Positions 48,926 to 60,970 are shown, counted from the first letter of the stretch. The stretch: 64,000 nt of DNA from Riptortus pedestris (GCA_019009955.1 CM032230.1:33032001-33096000); one strand, 5' to 3'. Notes: generated by a model not told the origin, from the letters alone. Translations and numbers: made by a program.

Positions 48926-49558
48926 GTATGTGTATGTGGTGAGGAAGTGAGAGGGGTGGAGTGAGTGAGAGAAAAAGAGATCCATAGCGTGGGCATAATC
49001 CCCCACCACCCCTAATAGCCTGGCCGTCCATCAAGATGATATAGACACCCTCTCCGTCAGAACCCACCCCTATTGTCTTCATAGTCACCTATCGCTCCTT
49101 CCCTCTCTCCGATTTGTAACCTTTTAGCTCCTCAGCTTTGGCATCGCCCCCACACGGTACGAGGAATATAATATTTCAATTTCCGGGTCTCCTTTAATTT
49201 TGAAATTATTGATTTTGAACATAGTAAAGTTCTTCCCCTTAAAGAAATACTGAATTCGAAACATTGTCTTGCCCTCTCGTTCAATTTTCCAATAAAATGA
49301 ATACCATTACAGAAAAGTCATTTAAACCAATAGATCCAATACTCTGTTTATTGAATGCTAGTTGAATCATCCGTGAATAAATCTTTTTATGCTGTCTTCT
49401 GAATAAATTTCTATTTCTAAATAAAGTGGAAAGTGATAAACGTTCTTTAAAATTGTTCTTTAGCTTCTAACTATTTGATCTGGTACAGTTAAATATTTTG
49501 TGAGGTTCTGAGAATTTTTAGCTTGTTAATTCAAAACATACATATCAAGTATCGAGAC

Positions 49559-49963
49559 ATGAAATTTAAAAGGTCGGTTTTTAAGACATATTTGTTTCTT
49601 CTATCATACTCTAGCAGAATTATGAATTCTGGCGGTCTTTTATATTCCATAGAGGACTACAGAGATGTAATAACTGACATAAATCAAAACGAATCGCTAT
49701 TAAATTCAGTGATTGACGGAATAAAATGCAGCCATTTCGTTCACGACTACTCGCCATATGCATTTAATATTTATGAATCCCTGGTCCAAACAGTTCCTCT
49801 GGTTTTCTCGTGGCCTCCTCTCGACATGAGTTATTGCAGCTACTTGGTCATGGCAGTGACAAGCCTGGAATATCTTCCTACTATATCCTTCAAGGTGCCT
49901 GCTAATCCCAGATTTAGGATTTTGCTTCTCACCAATTCCAGCTTCACATATTTCGACGCTTAT
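49559..49963 (+). CDS. IR exon 1
   Basis: ATG 49559-49561 is followed by MKFKRSVFKTYLFLLSYS (signal-peptide-like) and an extracellular region with SLLNSVIDG and PRFRILLLTNSS. The donor TAT|GTAAGT is at 49964. An upstream non-ATG extension of the frame is ignored. Confidence 0.8.
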
Positions 49964-52900
49964 GTAAGTACTTAACTTAGTACAACTTTGACATATTACT
50001 TCGGTGTTTAAGCACAATGTCTCTAAAGGCATCCAAAGGAATGTGCTGTTGGAAATTAAGTTCTCTTAGAATACCACAGCTGACAAAGACTAAAGCCGTT
50101 TGTAGGTACTGTCTGCTGGAGGAGTAACTTGAAGCCAAAAACCACTTTGGGGGTCTTCAACTTTCCCGCCCATTCCCCTAAACTCCATCTAAGGACCATG
50201 CATTCTTTTTGGATGCAATCATCATCCCAAGGAATCTTATATTTTAAATTCTCTAGATTTAGATTTGTTACTTAATCACTCTCACGAATTGTATGAAATT
50301 TTATAATGTAAGTAAACTATCCTGAGGTAAAATATCCGATTTTCATGAAGGGGGAGGGTTAACTTCGCCTTGATAATTTACATTCATCAATATCCCCTAA
50401 TTATTTATTTAATTGAAAAAAAAAATGTAAAGGACAAATTGTGTTTAGAATACCGATTTTGATCCTAACTCCTTATTAACATTCATGAATTTTAAAGTTT
50501 TGATTTCCACCTTTAGGGAGCCAAAGTCTTTTTTATTTCATGAATGTGCCTGAATAGAATTGGGAAATTATTTATGAATGCATTAAGGGAACGAGTATTA
50601 TAAGATATTTGATTATTTTCTCTTCATACTTTACTCGTAATACAGCAGAATGTCTGAACAAATGTTTATCATGTTTTCTTCGAATGTTGAGATAATACAA
50701 TTGTTTCTTGACGGGAAACTAGATTTATTTGATCCCAATTACGATAATAAATTCATCAATATTCGTCCAATGGACATTACACGCTTTATGCCCAAAACTA
50801 TAAATTTGTCTAATTAGAAAAGTTAAGTAATAAATGGATTATCAAGTGCTTCAATTATCCAATTTCGTTGGGAAATCATTATTATATCAATTAGTTTCTG
50901 GAACAGTGATTCTAATGATAAATTTGTTTAAATGCTTATATCTCGGGGAAAACAAATGGATGGTAGAACGTTTACAGCCTATGTTATAGGAGGTTTGTGT
51001 TTTTGTTGAATATAACGTGACGATTTTGTGTTTGCAGTCCTTTATTATAAAATAAAATTTATATATGAGAGTTATTTATTTACAGTTGATTAAATGTAGG
51101 ATGGTACACTTGCACATAAACTGACCAATATGTCCATGACAATTAGGCTTATGGAATAAGCTGAAATAAGATAGAGTGCTCAGAATTTATTTTATGTCCT
51201 ACTATTTTTACCTCCTTGTAATGAAGTAAGAAAGTATTGTACCACAAAAACGTTTAGTTTTTAGATTTCAAAGTAATAATCCTTTTTGTCTCTTCCTGAG
51301 GCCATTTTAACTCGTTGTAGCATAACATTAATACGCATCCTTGAGGTCGATTAGTCTTAGAATGTTATAATTATGATATTTGGAGTTTTTACGTCTAGTT
51401 CCACAAGCGATTGCAGGACTACGTGTGTGGGGGAGGGAGATAAGGAGGGTGAAACTTTTTCTATACGGCGATTTGTACAATATATGACATTTTTGGTTTA
51501 TCTTTGACATTTTTCCATCCCATGAATTGGAACGTATAATATATCAATTTCGAATGAAATACTTTTAAATCGAGTGTAACCAATGTCTTTAGAATATTGA
51601 AATCTCCGTTATTATACTTCAACTCGATAAATTGTATGGAGACAATCTTATTGAACATTTTATTACCTATAAACGTTGTTATGTGTGGTTTTCGCTTTCT
51701 TGAATATTAGCTAAGATATTTTCAGTTTTAAGTTTTTAGTAAACCCCACTCATACTCATGAAATGTTAACAATAAGCTGTTATCATGGACCAATTTATTG
51801 GAAGAGTAAATACCGAATATTGTTTTTGTTCAAACATTTACCGTATTGCGACGTCATCAATTGGGATTTTGCTGTTTTCTAGAAAATATTTATTTGATAT
51901 ATACCACACCCCAGATTTCATTGTTTGAAGTTCAACACCTTTGACCATATTCTTTAATGGCTAAAAGCGAACTTGGAATAACGGGAGGGGGGGGGTCGAT
52001 GAGGAGGCGAATTCCAAAATTTCAAATATCTCCATTATTTTGAGTAAAATGTTATATAACCAATCTTATTAAAACTATTGATGCTCAATCCGTTGTTGTT
52101 CTTCGCTTTTTTCCGTTCCTTACGTAGTAAACGTGTTTTTCGTTCTTCCTCGTTTCCAGTCTTCATGAGCCCCCTTTAGTGCTCATCGTTTTTTTTTTTA
52201 ATAGGAGTAGGGAGTATACAGTCAGATAAGATCACTAATTTGCCATATCATCACAAGGGGAACCTGGGACCTTGCAGCCCGGCGTGACGGACTTCTGTTA
52301 AGCAGGTAAGCATTGAAAATTCATGTTGAACGTGTTACTCAAAATCATGTTCGTTTCCCGACAGATAAGGCTGTCTCTTCTCCGCCGAGCTAGATTCGTC
52401 CTCATTTCTCAGCAGTATGACCAAGAGGAATATTTCGCCTTCATCAACATGACCTACCTCGCTGGAATCAATCGTGACAGTGCCAATAAAATATTTCTCA
52501 GTGTAAATATTTCCTTCTCTAATATATTTACTATATTCAATATTTTAGTACTTCATTAATTGTTTGTTTGTCTTTCAGAAAATAACTACAGAACACTTAA
52601 TGGATTTCGGTGGAGCGAAATTTACTATAATCGCCCTAAACAATTCGGTAAAAAGCAGGATCTCCACACCTGATAAGCATGGAAAAATAAGTAATATTAT
52701 ATATTTTTTTTTTTTTTGAACTCATTAAAAGGTAATCTTCTTCTGAGAAAATTATGGTGGAATTTTATCAAAATTCTCATCAATTTATTATGATCCTTGT
52801 TACAGAATAACTCATTTTTCTATAACTTTAAAATTAAAAAATTCTATAAACTTTTTAATTAAAACGTTAGAAATATAATTAAATAATAATTGCGTAATAT

Positions 52901-53630
52901 AGTCATCATATATTTTGTTCAATTCCGTGATCTAGAGAAATAAATTTTACTTTGGGAATGGTATTTCTAAATTTCTTAATCGGGTAACATGAATCAGATA
53001 TTTTAGTGGAAAAAAAAGTTTGAATATTTAGTCTTATGATTCGATCAATTGAAATTAATTTTTTAAATCTTAGTCCCTATTTTAGTCAGTGAAATTTTGA
53101 CCAGTTTCATATATATATATATATATATTCACGCAGTTTTTATTTCATCGTTACCAAACTGGATATATAAGTATTTCATGTAAAAGTAAGAATCAAGTTC
53201 GTTAACGATTATAATCAGACTGAGAGAAGGGAGGGTTTAAAGAGGGAAATCGAACAATCAAAATTTTAATCTTTTATTATGAGTCTGATAGAAAAATTAA
53301 AAATAGACAGTCTTATTTTAAATTTATTGTAATTGCCTATTAATATTATTATACTTTTGGGCCCACCAATTATATTTGCACGAGGTACCTTTTATTCGTT
53401 TTCTACCTCACATCATTAATAAGTGTTGTTGACATGGAAATACATAGTTTGGACAAGAGAACCATCACTCCCATTAGTCGTACAGCCCAGTTTAGGTATA
53501 AGATTAGGTCGTCAGGCTCTATCCTGATTTTAGCAGATTTCCCTTGAGGGAAATCAGCACTTGAGGTCGTACTCATGACGTGTTTGCGAAAAATTTCTTC
53601 AAATGTCCATTGATCCTAATGAGGTCCGTC

Positions 53631-53673
<43 letters not shown>

Positions 53674-56600
53674 GTTAACGCTCTAGCGGTCGCAATTTTT
53701 TTTTATCGTAACGAAACTCGATATTTAAACGTATTATGTAAAAAGACAGGTCAAGTACGTTAATGGCTGAAATCGGACCAGTCGGCCGTTTAGAGGGGGG
53801 ATTTTCGAAAAGTCAAAATATCTCCGTTACTGTACGTTGGACCGAAAAATTGTATAGAATCAATCTTATTAAAAATTAAATTTACTATAAATATTGTACG
53901 GGGTGTACAGAAAGTTCTAAGCCTGGTGTACTTATGATACCTCAGCTGTCAAGGTTGTTTTGTAGGTTTTGACAACAATTTTTTTTTTTGACCGGGTTAC
54001 AGATGTTCGAAAAAGTGGTTTAATAAGTGCTTTGCTGTTGAGGGGGACTATATTGAAAAATAAAAATATGTAAGTTGAAATCAGGCTTAGAACTTTCTGT
54101 ACACCCGGTAATATACATTTATTCTCTATCTTGAATATTGACCGTGATATTTGCATGTTTATTAAATCTGGGCGGAACCGGATGAGAGTGAGTTTCCCGC
54201 CAAAAGCTAGGTCACCCGTTTCCTTAACTGTTCGGCTCTCGTGAAATTTCTCTATTGTAAAACTTCACGTGGGAAATCTGCTTAGTTTACACAGCCCCTG
54301 TGTGACGGACTTTTTAGGTAATTCAGTCAATGAGTTAGGAAAGATGGCTGGGGCTTTATATCGCACTTAAAAGATTATCTACCATGAATTCTACTAGACA
54401 TAATATTCCGATATTTACGTAAGACACTTAATTCACACATTTTTACACAGCTTGGGCTAATGGCTACGAATTACTCCTGCTACTCTGGATGTGTCACGTG
54501 CTAAACCTCAAACCAGAAATTAAAATTCTCCCCAATGGCACTAGATTCGACAATTATTACCCAAACGGATCGCTGAAGTCGCCCGGAATACGGACAGCAA
54601 TCAGCAAGTGGCGGGCTGACGCGGGTGTTGGAGGCATCTGGTTGCGTCCTTACATGATGGGCTCCTTCGACTTCCATACGCCCTGGGAGTTCGGTTGCTT
54701 CAGGTAATCATTTATTTTGAAATTTTTGTATATTTCTTCATTAATTACCCGAACAATATATATTAGCATACATATAATAAAAAATAATTTAACATTACAA
54801 AAAACAATATTTCAAACTGACTACTAAATATTATTTATTATCAAGGGGAAGTGGAGAGAGAAAGCGAGAGGGAAGTGATAGGGGAGGGAGAGGCAGAGAA
54901 AGCATATAATAAAGTCTATTAAAATAATTAATATTCAATGAAACATTAGTAACTTTAAATGCAGTGTCGCCCAGCAGTTCTAGTTCAAGTTACTTCTCTC
55001 TAAATCTCTTTGCAGGCAATGAAGATGGAGCTGGTGCTCTGAAAGTGCACTATATCTAATTAAACAAATTTTAGAGGAAAACAAGCCTACTTTGCACATC
55101 CAGATTGATTAGGAGCAAAAAGCATTAATCAAAAAATTATACATCATAAAGGAAAACTGAAATGCCGGTGGGTGTTATTAGTATCAATCCATGAATATAT
55201 AGCTTTGTCACAATGCGGAAAAACAACATTTATCTATTTATTCATAAATGGAAAATGCTATTCATTATCAAACAAATAACTCTACGAAACATTTCTTTTA
55301 GAAACTAACTACTTCTTCTATATCCAGATTTAATATATCCAGCCCGGAGAACTACCTGACATTTAAGACAAACATAAAGCCAATTAAGAGTAACAAGCTC
55401 AGAATTCACCAAACTTGAATCACGAAACAAAACTTTCTCATTCGAAGCTCAGGAACCTTACACTTTTTGTAATCAGTTTATCCCTAACAGCCTGTCATAT
55501 ATACTTCTCTACTGTGAGAAGCTCATCGAAGATTGAAATAAATATCTACAAACACTTTCCTCAGGAGTCAGTGATGTGCATAAAATTGAAGAGATACTTA
55601 GTATCAATAGCCTCGAAAAACTACACAAGATATACTGCTTCATCACGTCAGCATGCAATACTCTGGAATCATCAGTGCTGATGGACCACACTCCAGTTAA
55701 ATGTTATATTAAGACGGAAAAGGGTCTATAGAATGCTTTTAGTTATCTTTTATGTATTATATTTTACTATTTACATTATATTGCTTCTTTTTTTTTATTT
55801 TCATATTATTGTTGATCTCAAGATTTTGGATGTAATTATTTACTTAAAAAGGCGGAATTGTTGTTTGTTTATTTAATTTGTACGAGACGTAAATCTTTAA
55901 CAAATAAATATATATTCTACTCTTTTCACTTCTTCTCGAACAATTCATGATGAGGTGTTCTGAGGAAGAGATTTAATTTTTCATGTTTTTAGTATTCTGC
56001 TACCTATTCTGGTAGATGTGTTTGACCTTCCCCCATAAACAATACTCCATGACTGTCAGATATGGTAATCTGGGTGGAGCCTTAATGTGCAAGCTGCGAC
56101 CGATACTGCTTTGGGGAAACATTTTTCTTATCGTTGGCCGAACAGTGAAGTGGAATGGACATCCGTCAAGCTGCAGCCACTTTTCATGTTTTTTGCATCA
56201 GGGGTATGTCTTCATTTAAATCCAGAAATTCTTCACTTGGGAAGCAGTTGAAGACTACCATTTAATGATCATCAAAAAAATGTGGGCCGATGATTCTTCC
56301 CTGTATGATATCGCAACCAAACATTAACTTTAAAGTGATGCTGCTGTTCAACGAACACAATGCGGATTTCTTTCAGAGCAATAAAAAGGTATGACGATTC
56401 ACTTCCCCAGTACTGAAAAAGGTACTTTCTTCCGTCCTCAAAACAGTGTGCATATAATAAAAAATAATTCAAAATTACTAAAAACAATACTTCAAACCGA
56501 CTATTAAATATTATTTATATTCAAAAGGGAGGGGAGACAGAAAGCAAGAGGGAGGGCAGAAGAGGTAGGGGAGTCTGAGGGAGAGACAGCACATAATACA

Positions 56601-57615
56601 TTCTGCTAAAGTAATTAACATTCAATGAAACATTAAGCATTACACCAAAAAAAAATCCTGGTGAGGGTGATAGGAATCAGTCCATTGAATAATTAGTCGG
56701 CACAATGCGGAAAAACGACCTTTATTTATTTATACATTAGCTAAGGTACCGGCTTCGCCCGGAAAATCATTTGAGGCTGAATGATAGTGGTATTTTATTT
56801 TTGGGGTTTACTTAGTACAATACTTTTACATTTTCCCATCTCAATGCTTAGGATTTACCCCCGAGTCCGGCGTGTTGGGGATATGTTAATAATAAAAGTA
56901 TTTCTTATGTACTTAATTCTAAAAAATACACAATATTTTATATTACCTGTTTCCTGTGCATGTATCTTTTTTTTATATATAACATAATCATAGATTATCA
57001 TATTATTATTGTAAAAAATACAGAGTTTCGTTGATTTCGATTTAGTCTTTCGCGTCCTATAACATTGTTAACCCCTTCTGTAGTTTTTCGTGTATACCTC
57101 ATTCAAACTTCGTTATACGGCAAAAGTTCATATATCGAAAGTTACTTTAAATAACAAAACAACTTTTGTTATATGCACGTTTGCCGAAAAATGAATATGT
57201 TATGAATTATCGCTAAATTTTAATATAGCTTATAATCAGGGAGGTGTTATTACCAAATCACATACGGAGTTTGATTTAGTTTGGTTGAGTCTCTTGTGAC
57301 ATATAAATTTGTTGTTTTATAGTTTTTAGCGTGTAACTCATTTATACTTCGGTATACGGCCAATGTGTATATAACAAAAGTTACTCTAAATAACAAAATA
57401 AACAACTTTTGTCATGTGCATATTGGCCGAAAAACAAATAGGAAACGGAATATAGCTGTTTTCAATTTCAGGCCTCCTTATAACCCCACACTTCGTCTGA
57501 GATAATTTAATATAACCTAAAACCTAATTTGGGTTAGTAGTAATATACATACCAAGTTTCATCAAATTAGGTTCAACCGTTTACGATTCTATAAAGGACA
57601 TACAGACAAACATTC

Positions 57616-57659
<44 letters not shown>

Positions 57660-58363
57660 CTGAAGAATAACTTCGTGAATCATTTCTTTTAGCTGCTCAC
57701 CATTTCTTCTTTAACAAATCGAGATGACGTGTCCTGGGGAAGAGATGTGAAGCATCCGGCTTATTGAGCCTTATTAACTTATTATGGATTTAAACTGAAA
57801 AAGTTATAAGACATCTGGATTGATTTCACTTTGTAGGTACCTGGTGCCTCGACCTAAGATGCTTTCCTACGAGTGGGATCTCTATTCAGTTCCGTTCAGT
57901 CCCGAAGTATGGCTGAGTGTATTACTCTGCGATATTACTGTTGCAGCAGTTTGCACCATATTCTCAAGAATGAGCCCCCATCCGGAAGTAAAGAAAGGTG
58001 AATCGTTATCTCCATTTTTGATCATTAGTTCGACAAATTATTTTTATGAAATATATTTTTTTTTCTTTTGTAGGACCTAGATCCTTCTTGCATTGGTCGT
58101 TCACAACTAGCTTCATGATGGTACTCCTCTACTTCCCGAAGAAGCAACATGGCTCTTTGGTTCCCCTGTTCGCTGGATGGGTCTGGACCAGCTTCATCTT
58201 AGTGGCAGCGTTCATTGCCGAACTCAGCTCTATGTTCACCTCACCTAGAATAGAAGAGAAGATTGACAGCATCGAGGGATTCCTCAAAAAAGGCTATACC
58301 TACGGAAATTCCTTCTTAGCTATAAACAATATTTTTGGCAAAGAGCTATTTGACAGTGAAACG
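49559..58363 (+). CDS. Divergent ionotropic receptor (IR), six exons, 3' end missing
   Basis: The exons 49559-49963, 52365-52502, 52579-52690, 54451-54703, 57837-57997 and 58074-58363 have GT/AG junctions whose phases fit, giving 453 codons with no stop. IRs are insect ligand-gated cation channels related to glutamate receptors and act in chemosensory dendrites. Residues 1-18 look like a signal peptide (KTYLFLLSYS). Residues 220-326 are the S1 lobe (GVGGIWLRPYM, FDFHTPWEFGCFRYLVPRP). TM1 is about 327-345, the pore loop 360-377 and TM2 385-406, followed by FTSPRIEEKIDSIE where glutamate receptors have LT-x-PR. The second ligand-binding lobe and TM3 should follow the donor at 58364. No matching exon was found up to 64000, so the gene continues beyond the window, has an unseen exon, or is broken. 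Ligand and subtype are unknown. Confidence 0.88.
50580..50900 (+). repeat. Repeat C, copy 2, in IR intron 1
   Basis: It is related to 43240-43600 in inverted orientation. It contains a 55-codon frame from ATG 50650 (GKLDLFDPNYDNKF, MDITRFMPKT). The partner copy encodes a similar but frame-broken peptide. The differences fall on all codon positions, so selection on a protein is not supported. Confidence 0.6.
51640..52300 (+). repeat. Family A fragment in IR intron 1
   Basis: Body phrases from ATTGAACATTTTATTACCTA to the degenerate right end CTTGCAGCCCGGCGTGACGG, with a nine-G run near 51990. The left end is absent. Confidence 0.55.
52365..52502 (+). CDS. IR exon 2
   Basis: The acceptor TTTCCCGACAG precedes IRLSLLRRARFVLIS and the exon ends AGT|GTAAAT. 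It encodes 46 residues of the amino-terminal region, in phase 0 on both sides. Confidence 0.78.
52579..52690 (+). CDS. IR exon 3
   Basis: It lies after a 76-bp intron ending TTGTCTTTCAG. It encodes KITTEHLMDFGGAKFTII and stops one base into a Thr codon (ATAA|GTAATA) that exon 4 completes. Confidence 0.75.
53899..54108 (+). mobile_element. Mariner-derived MITE, 210 bp
   Basis: The left end reads CGGGGTGTACAGAAAGTTC and continues TAAGCCTG. The right end, reverse-complemented, reads CCGGGTGTACAGAAAGTTC and continues TAAGCCTG. TA flanks both sides (53897-53898, 54109-54110). It keeps the last codons of a mariner transposase: WFNKCFAVEGDYIEK and a stop, ending at 54063. Confidence 0.85.
54016..54063 (+). 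pseudogene. C-terminal tail of a mariner transposase
   Basis: Fifteen codons, WFNKCFAVEGDYIEK, then TAA just before the right inverted repeat. Mariner transposases commonly end in a W/K-K-C-x-x-x-x-GDY-x-EK pattern. This marks the MITE as a deletion derivative of an autonomous mariner. Confidence 0.65.
54451..54703 (+). CDS. IR exon 4 (S1 ligand-binding lobe)
   Basis: The acceptor TTTTTACACAG leads into WANGYELLLLLWMCHVL and the S1 motif GVGGIWLRPYM...FDFHTPWEFGCF. The donor CTTCAG|GTAATC leaves a split Arg codon. Confidence 0.88.
54765..55260 (+). repeat. Direct repeat D, first copy, in IR intron 4
   Basis: CATATAATAAAAAATAATT, a purine-rich GGGAG/GAGAG block and CACAATGCGGAAAAAC occur here and again at 56451-56745 in the same order. 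Confidence 0.7.
55330..55915 (+). mobile_element. Non-LTR retrotransposon remnant (C-terminal end), possible
   Basis: The frame 55415-55681 shows HETKLSHSKLRNLTLF followed by EINIYKHFPQES and KLKRYLVS. This resembles the tail of insect jockey/CR1-type ORF2 proteins (N-TR-x-K-x-x-LH, then K-x-FN-x-LP and FK-x-x-L-x-x-YL). An AT-rich 3' region ending AACAAATAAATATATA follows. It would be 5'-truncated and mutated. The family call rests on a weak pattern. Confidence 0.4.
56005..56400 (-). pseudogene. Degenerate Tc1/mariner-superfamily transposase (DDE part)
   Basis: Read on the minus strand with frameshifts, the order is HHFKVNVW, GRIIGPHFFDDH, EDIPL, LQLDGCPFHF, IGRSLHIKAPPR, LPYLTVMEYCLWG. It follows the catalytic half of the insect transposases that carry an N-terminal DUF4817 domain (VNVWCG, IIGPFFF, QQDGAPPH, WPPRSPDLTPLDFFLWG). 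The aspartates of the last motif are replaced by Tyr and Glu, and stops interrupt the frame. It is not functional. Confidence 0.7.
56451..56745 (+). repeat. Direct repeat D, second copy
   Basis: It matches 54765-55260 with small deletions, including the purine-rich block and CACAATGCGGAAAAACGAC. A family B element cuts it off at about 56738. Similar sequence (CATTTCTTCTTTAAC and GTCCTGGGGAAGAGATG) resumes after that element at 57700. Confidence 0.7.
56738..57657 (+). repeat. Family B repeat in IR intron 4
   Basis: It runs from TAGCTAAGGTACCGGCTTCG to GGTTCAACCGTTTACGATTC, ACATACAGACAAACATTC and a (TA)n tract (57625-57657), with internal AACAAAATAAACAAC units. Confidence 0.65.
57837..57997 (+). 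CDS. IR exon 5 (end of S1 and TM1)
   Basis: The acceptor CACTTTGTAG joins exon 4 to give CFRYLVPRPK. The stretch EVWLSVLLCDITVAAVCTIF is the first membrane helix. The donor is AAAG|GTGAAT. Confidence 0.88.
58074..58363 (+). CDS. IR exon 6 (pore loop and TM2)
   Basis: The acceptor TTTCTTTTGTAG leads into PRSFLHWSFTTSFMMVLLYF (pore region), then AGWVWTSFILVAAFIAEL (TM2) and the start of S2 (GFLKKGYTYGNSF). The exon ends AAACG|GTATAC in phase 0. Confidence 0.88.
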
Positions 58364-58946
58364 GTATACACACATATTTTATTTGTACTTAAACGTTAGA
58401 TTAAATTATTTCCATATTCCATATATGTTTGAGCACGACCACGTATGACGAGAACAATTATTATTCTTATTACTGAAGTATGAGCGGCAATATGATCTTG
58501 GATACGATCAAAATTATAAAACTTCCATGAGACGTGGTGATCTTTGTTGTTGTTCATTAGGCACCGATCGAATCAATAATACAACTAAACCAAATAAAGT
58601 ATTTCAGGATAAAAAAAGGATCTTTCTTATCTTTTTCCAGTAGCAGACGTTTTGCCCGTCTTGGCATTAAAAATACTTCAAAATTACTCCTCTAAGTCAG
58701 TTTAACCATAATTATACACAGGAGAATAAAAAAATTCTTATCATAGAAAGCCTTAAAAGTAATGGTAATTTGTCAACAATATCTTGGACAAGATATACTC
58801 ACCAAGCTTGAACTGTGAGTTAACTCTGCATTATTCATTTTTAAATTAATGAGAACTGAGTATTTCTGTACTACGAGTACAAACTGGATGATATAATATT
58901 TAATATGAAGGGTATTGTAGAAAGGTTCACAGGTTGAAACATACTT

Positions 58947-59155
58947 ATTATTATTATTTAGTAACGTTATTGCTAGCCTGGCTAATTGGGATGGGTTATC
59001 TACAGGTTACCACCCTTTTCTAGCTAGGGTGGGGCTAAGGATTTTATTTAACGAGTTCGTCACTAAATAAATTCCTCGAGAATCGAACTCGAGACTCTAG
59101 ATCTACCATGTGTGATTAAGACAAACGCAATAATTCACGTGGCTAACCAGAGCCC
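58947..59155 (-). mobile_element. tRNA-derived SINE, full length
   Basis: The minus-strand head is GGGCTCTGGTTAGCCACGTG, the B-box region GAGTTCGATTCTCGAG, and the body TTAGTGACGAACTCGT. It is flanked by near-identical direct repeats TTGAAACATACTT (58934-58946) and ATGAAAACATACTT (59156-59169), with a one-base indel. Confidence 0.8.
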
Positions 59156-59189
59156 ATGAAAACATACTTGTGAAAAAGGATTTTTTAAA

Positions 59190-59792
59190 GCAGATTAATG
59201 CTATTCAGGTTGTACTCATGATGTGATTTTCGAAAAATTCCTCAAATAACCATCGATCCTACCCAGGAGATGACGAAAATGAGGTCCATTCAAAATTATA
59301 TATATATTTCTCTGTTAACGCTAATGTATGTTTCATCGTTACCAAACTCGATATTTAATCGTTTTTTGTAAAAAGAATGATCAATTCCGTTAATGATAAA
59401 AATAGGACCAGTGGGAGAGGGTGGGTTTACATGGGGTATTTGGAAAATTTGAAATATCTCTGTTACTGTAATTCGGATCGACAAGTTGTACATAACCAAT
59501 CATATTGAAAATTAAATTACTTATAATTGTTATTTATACATTCTTTCTCTATCGTAAATATTAACCGAGATATTGGCATTTTTTTGATTTTCTGCCTTCA
59601 ATAAACTTTTGTTGTTTGATTACTAAAATTAGAGTGATTAAGATAATAATTATTCTGGTTCATTATAAATTGCCCCACTAGATTCATATTCACGGTGGTG
59701 TAAAGAGTACAAGTATGTAATTTATCTATTGTAAAACTTTACGTGGGAAATCTGCTTAGTTTGCACCGCCCCTGCGTGCAACTCGGACTTTT
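59190..59792 (+). repeat. Family A repeat
   Basis: A shortened left end (AAGCAGATTAATGCTATTCA) leads through the body to AAATCTGCTTAGTTTGCACC and CCCTGCGTGCAACTCGGAC. Confidence 0.6.
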
Positions 59793-59799
59793 TATTTCT

Positions 59800-60760
59800 T
59801 TATCTGTTTTATTTTAATAAGTTTTTTTTTAAACATACTTGTAAAAAAATGACTTAATAGAAAAATTAGAGGGTATACTAAACCCTCATATTATCCTCAT
59901 AGAAATCACCTCTCTCCCCTATTGATGTTCTCATGAACAGAGGTCTGTAGGCAATGTAATTTCCTTTTTCTGTCGGACAATCAGAAGAGCAATCAACGGG
60001 GAGGAGTTCAATGTCAAAATATTTAAGGAGCCACCCCCTCAGTAGCTTCCATAACCTGACTAATAATATGCCGGCGGTAGTGAGGATTCTACAGCTTTAA
60101 GCTACCCCCAGTACTGACAGGGTAGAAAGTATTAAGAAGGAGTATGTTGTGAGAAATATTTTAATTTTGACAATTTTCATGAGATTTAGTGTATGTAATA
60201 TAACATTTGACCTCCTAATGTGTGGCTAGTTTAAAGCAGTAGTTATTGGTGTTAGCACATTTTAAAGATAGTCTATTTGAAGATGACGAGTTATCCGTGG
60301 TATGGGACGGTAAGTTGACTAATTGCACCACATAAACTGAGGCTGATGACATATTGCGGATTAGGATTGTGGCTAGTGGCACATGTGGCTGTGTTATTGA
60401 AGCGGATAGCAGCACCGCGTGTGGCGAGATAAGCCCTCCTATAGTCATTTATCTAGCCTTACCGCCTCCCCTATTCACCACGGCGTGCTTTGCATACTCT
60501 CTGGGGGTAGAACCACGAGGTGAGAACCACCCCTGGCTTTGTGGTCTCGGCTGGTACATTATATTTCCCGGAAATCCAAGATCTACCTTTTGGTTCAGAA
60601 GGTGCCCCACCTCCCCTCTCCACTCTCAGAAATTTACCAGCCCCACAATACAAGAGCGTTATTATAAAGCACTGGATAATGAGGACAGGAAATCACGTTC
60701 ATTACAGATATGTGAGACATGTTATATAAAGACTTAATGATAATGAAACATCTTATAGAA
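59800..60760. other. Stretch without recognised gene
   Basis: The region 60360-60700 is less AT-rich and has overlapping frames of 60-127 codons on both strands, but no recognisable domain or splice structure. It could be an old unidentified repeat. Confidence 0.35.
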
Positions 60761-60765
60761 AGAAA

Positions 60766-60970
60766 AAAGTCCGTCACGCAGGGGCTCCGTTAACTAAGCA
60801 GATTTCCCACGTGCGCTAGTATTTGCATTTATCTCAAAACTTAAAAGTTCAATGTGAACAATATTTGATATTTAAGCTTCAAACAAAGTGGTGCATAACA
60901 TAATAGAATATTGTTAATATGAGATGAGTAGGAGTGGGGCTTTACTGAAGAGTAATAATAAATAATCAAG
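60766..60970 (-). repeat. Family A end fragment, inverted
   Basis: AAAAGTCCGTCACGCAGGGG and TTAACTAAGCAGATTTCCCA are followed by about 150 bp of body. A second end starts directly after it. Confidence 0.6.

Larger units (their letters stand above)
53530..54317 (+). repeat. Family A repeat in IR intron 3, carrying a mariner MITE
   Basis: Left end AGCAGATTTCCCTTGAGGG and right end AAATCTGCTTAGTTTACAC followed by CCCTGTGTGACGGAC. A (TA)n tract lies at 53635-53672. The body is interrupted at 53899-54108 by a MITE at a TA site. Confidence 0.7.

Noticed and set aside
50650..50817. 55-codon frame as an extra exon of the ionotropic receptor
   Set aside because: It lies in repeat C, the partner copy is disrupted and substitutions show no codon pattern; the exon phases join without it.
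60354..60737. 127-codon frame in a GC-richer patch
   Set aside because: Frames are open on both strands without splice context or recognisable motifs; it is more likely an old repeat.
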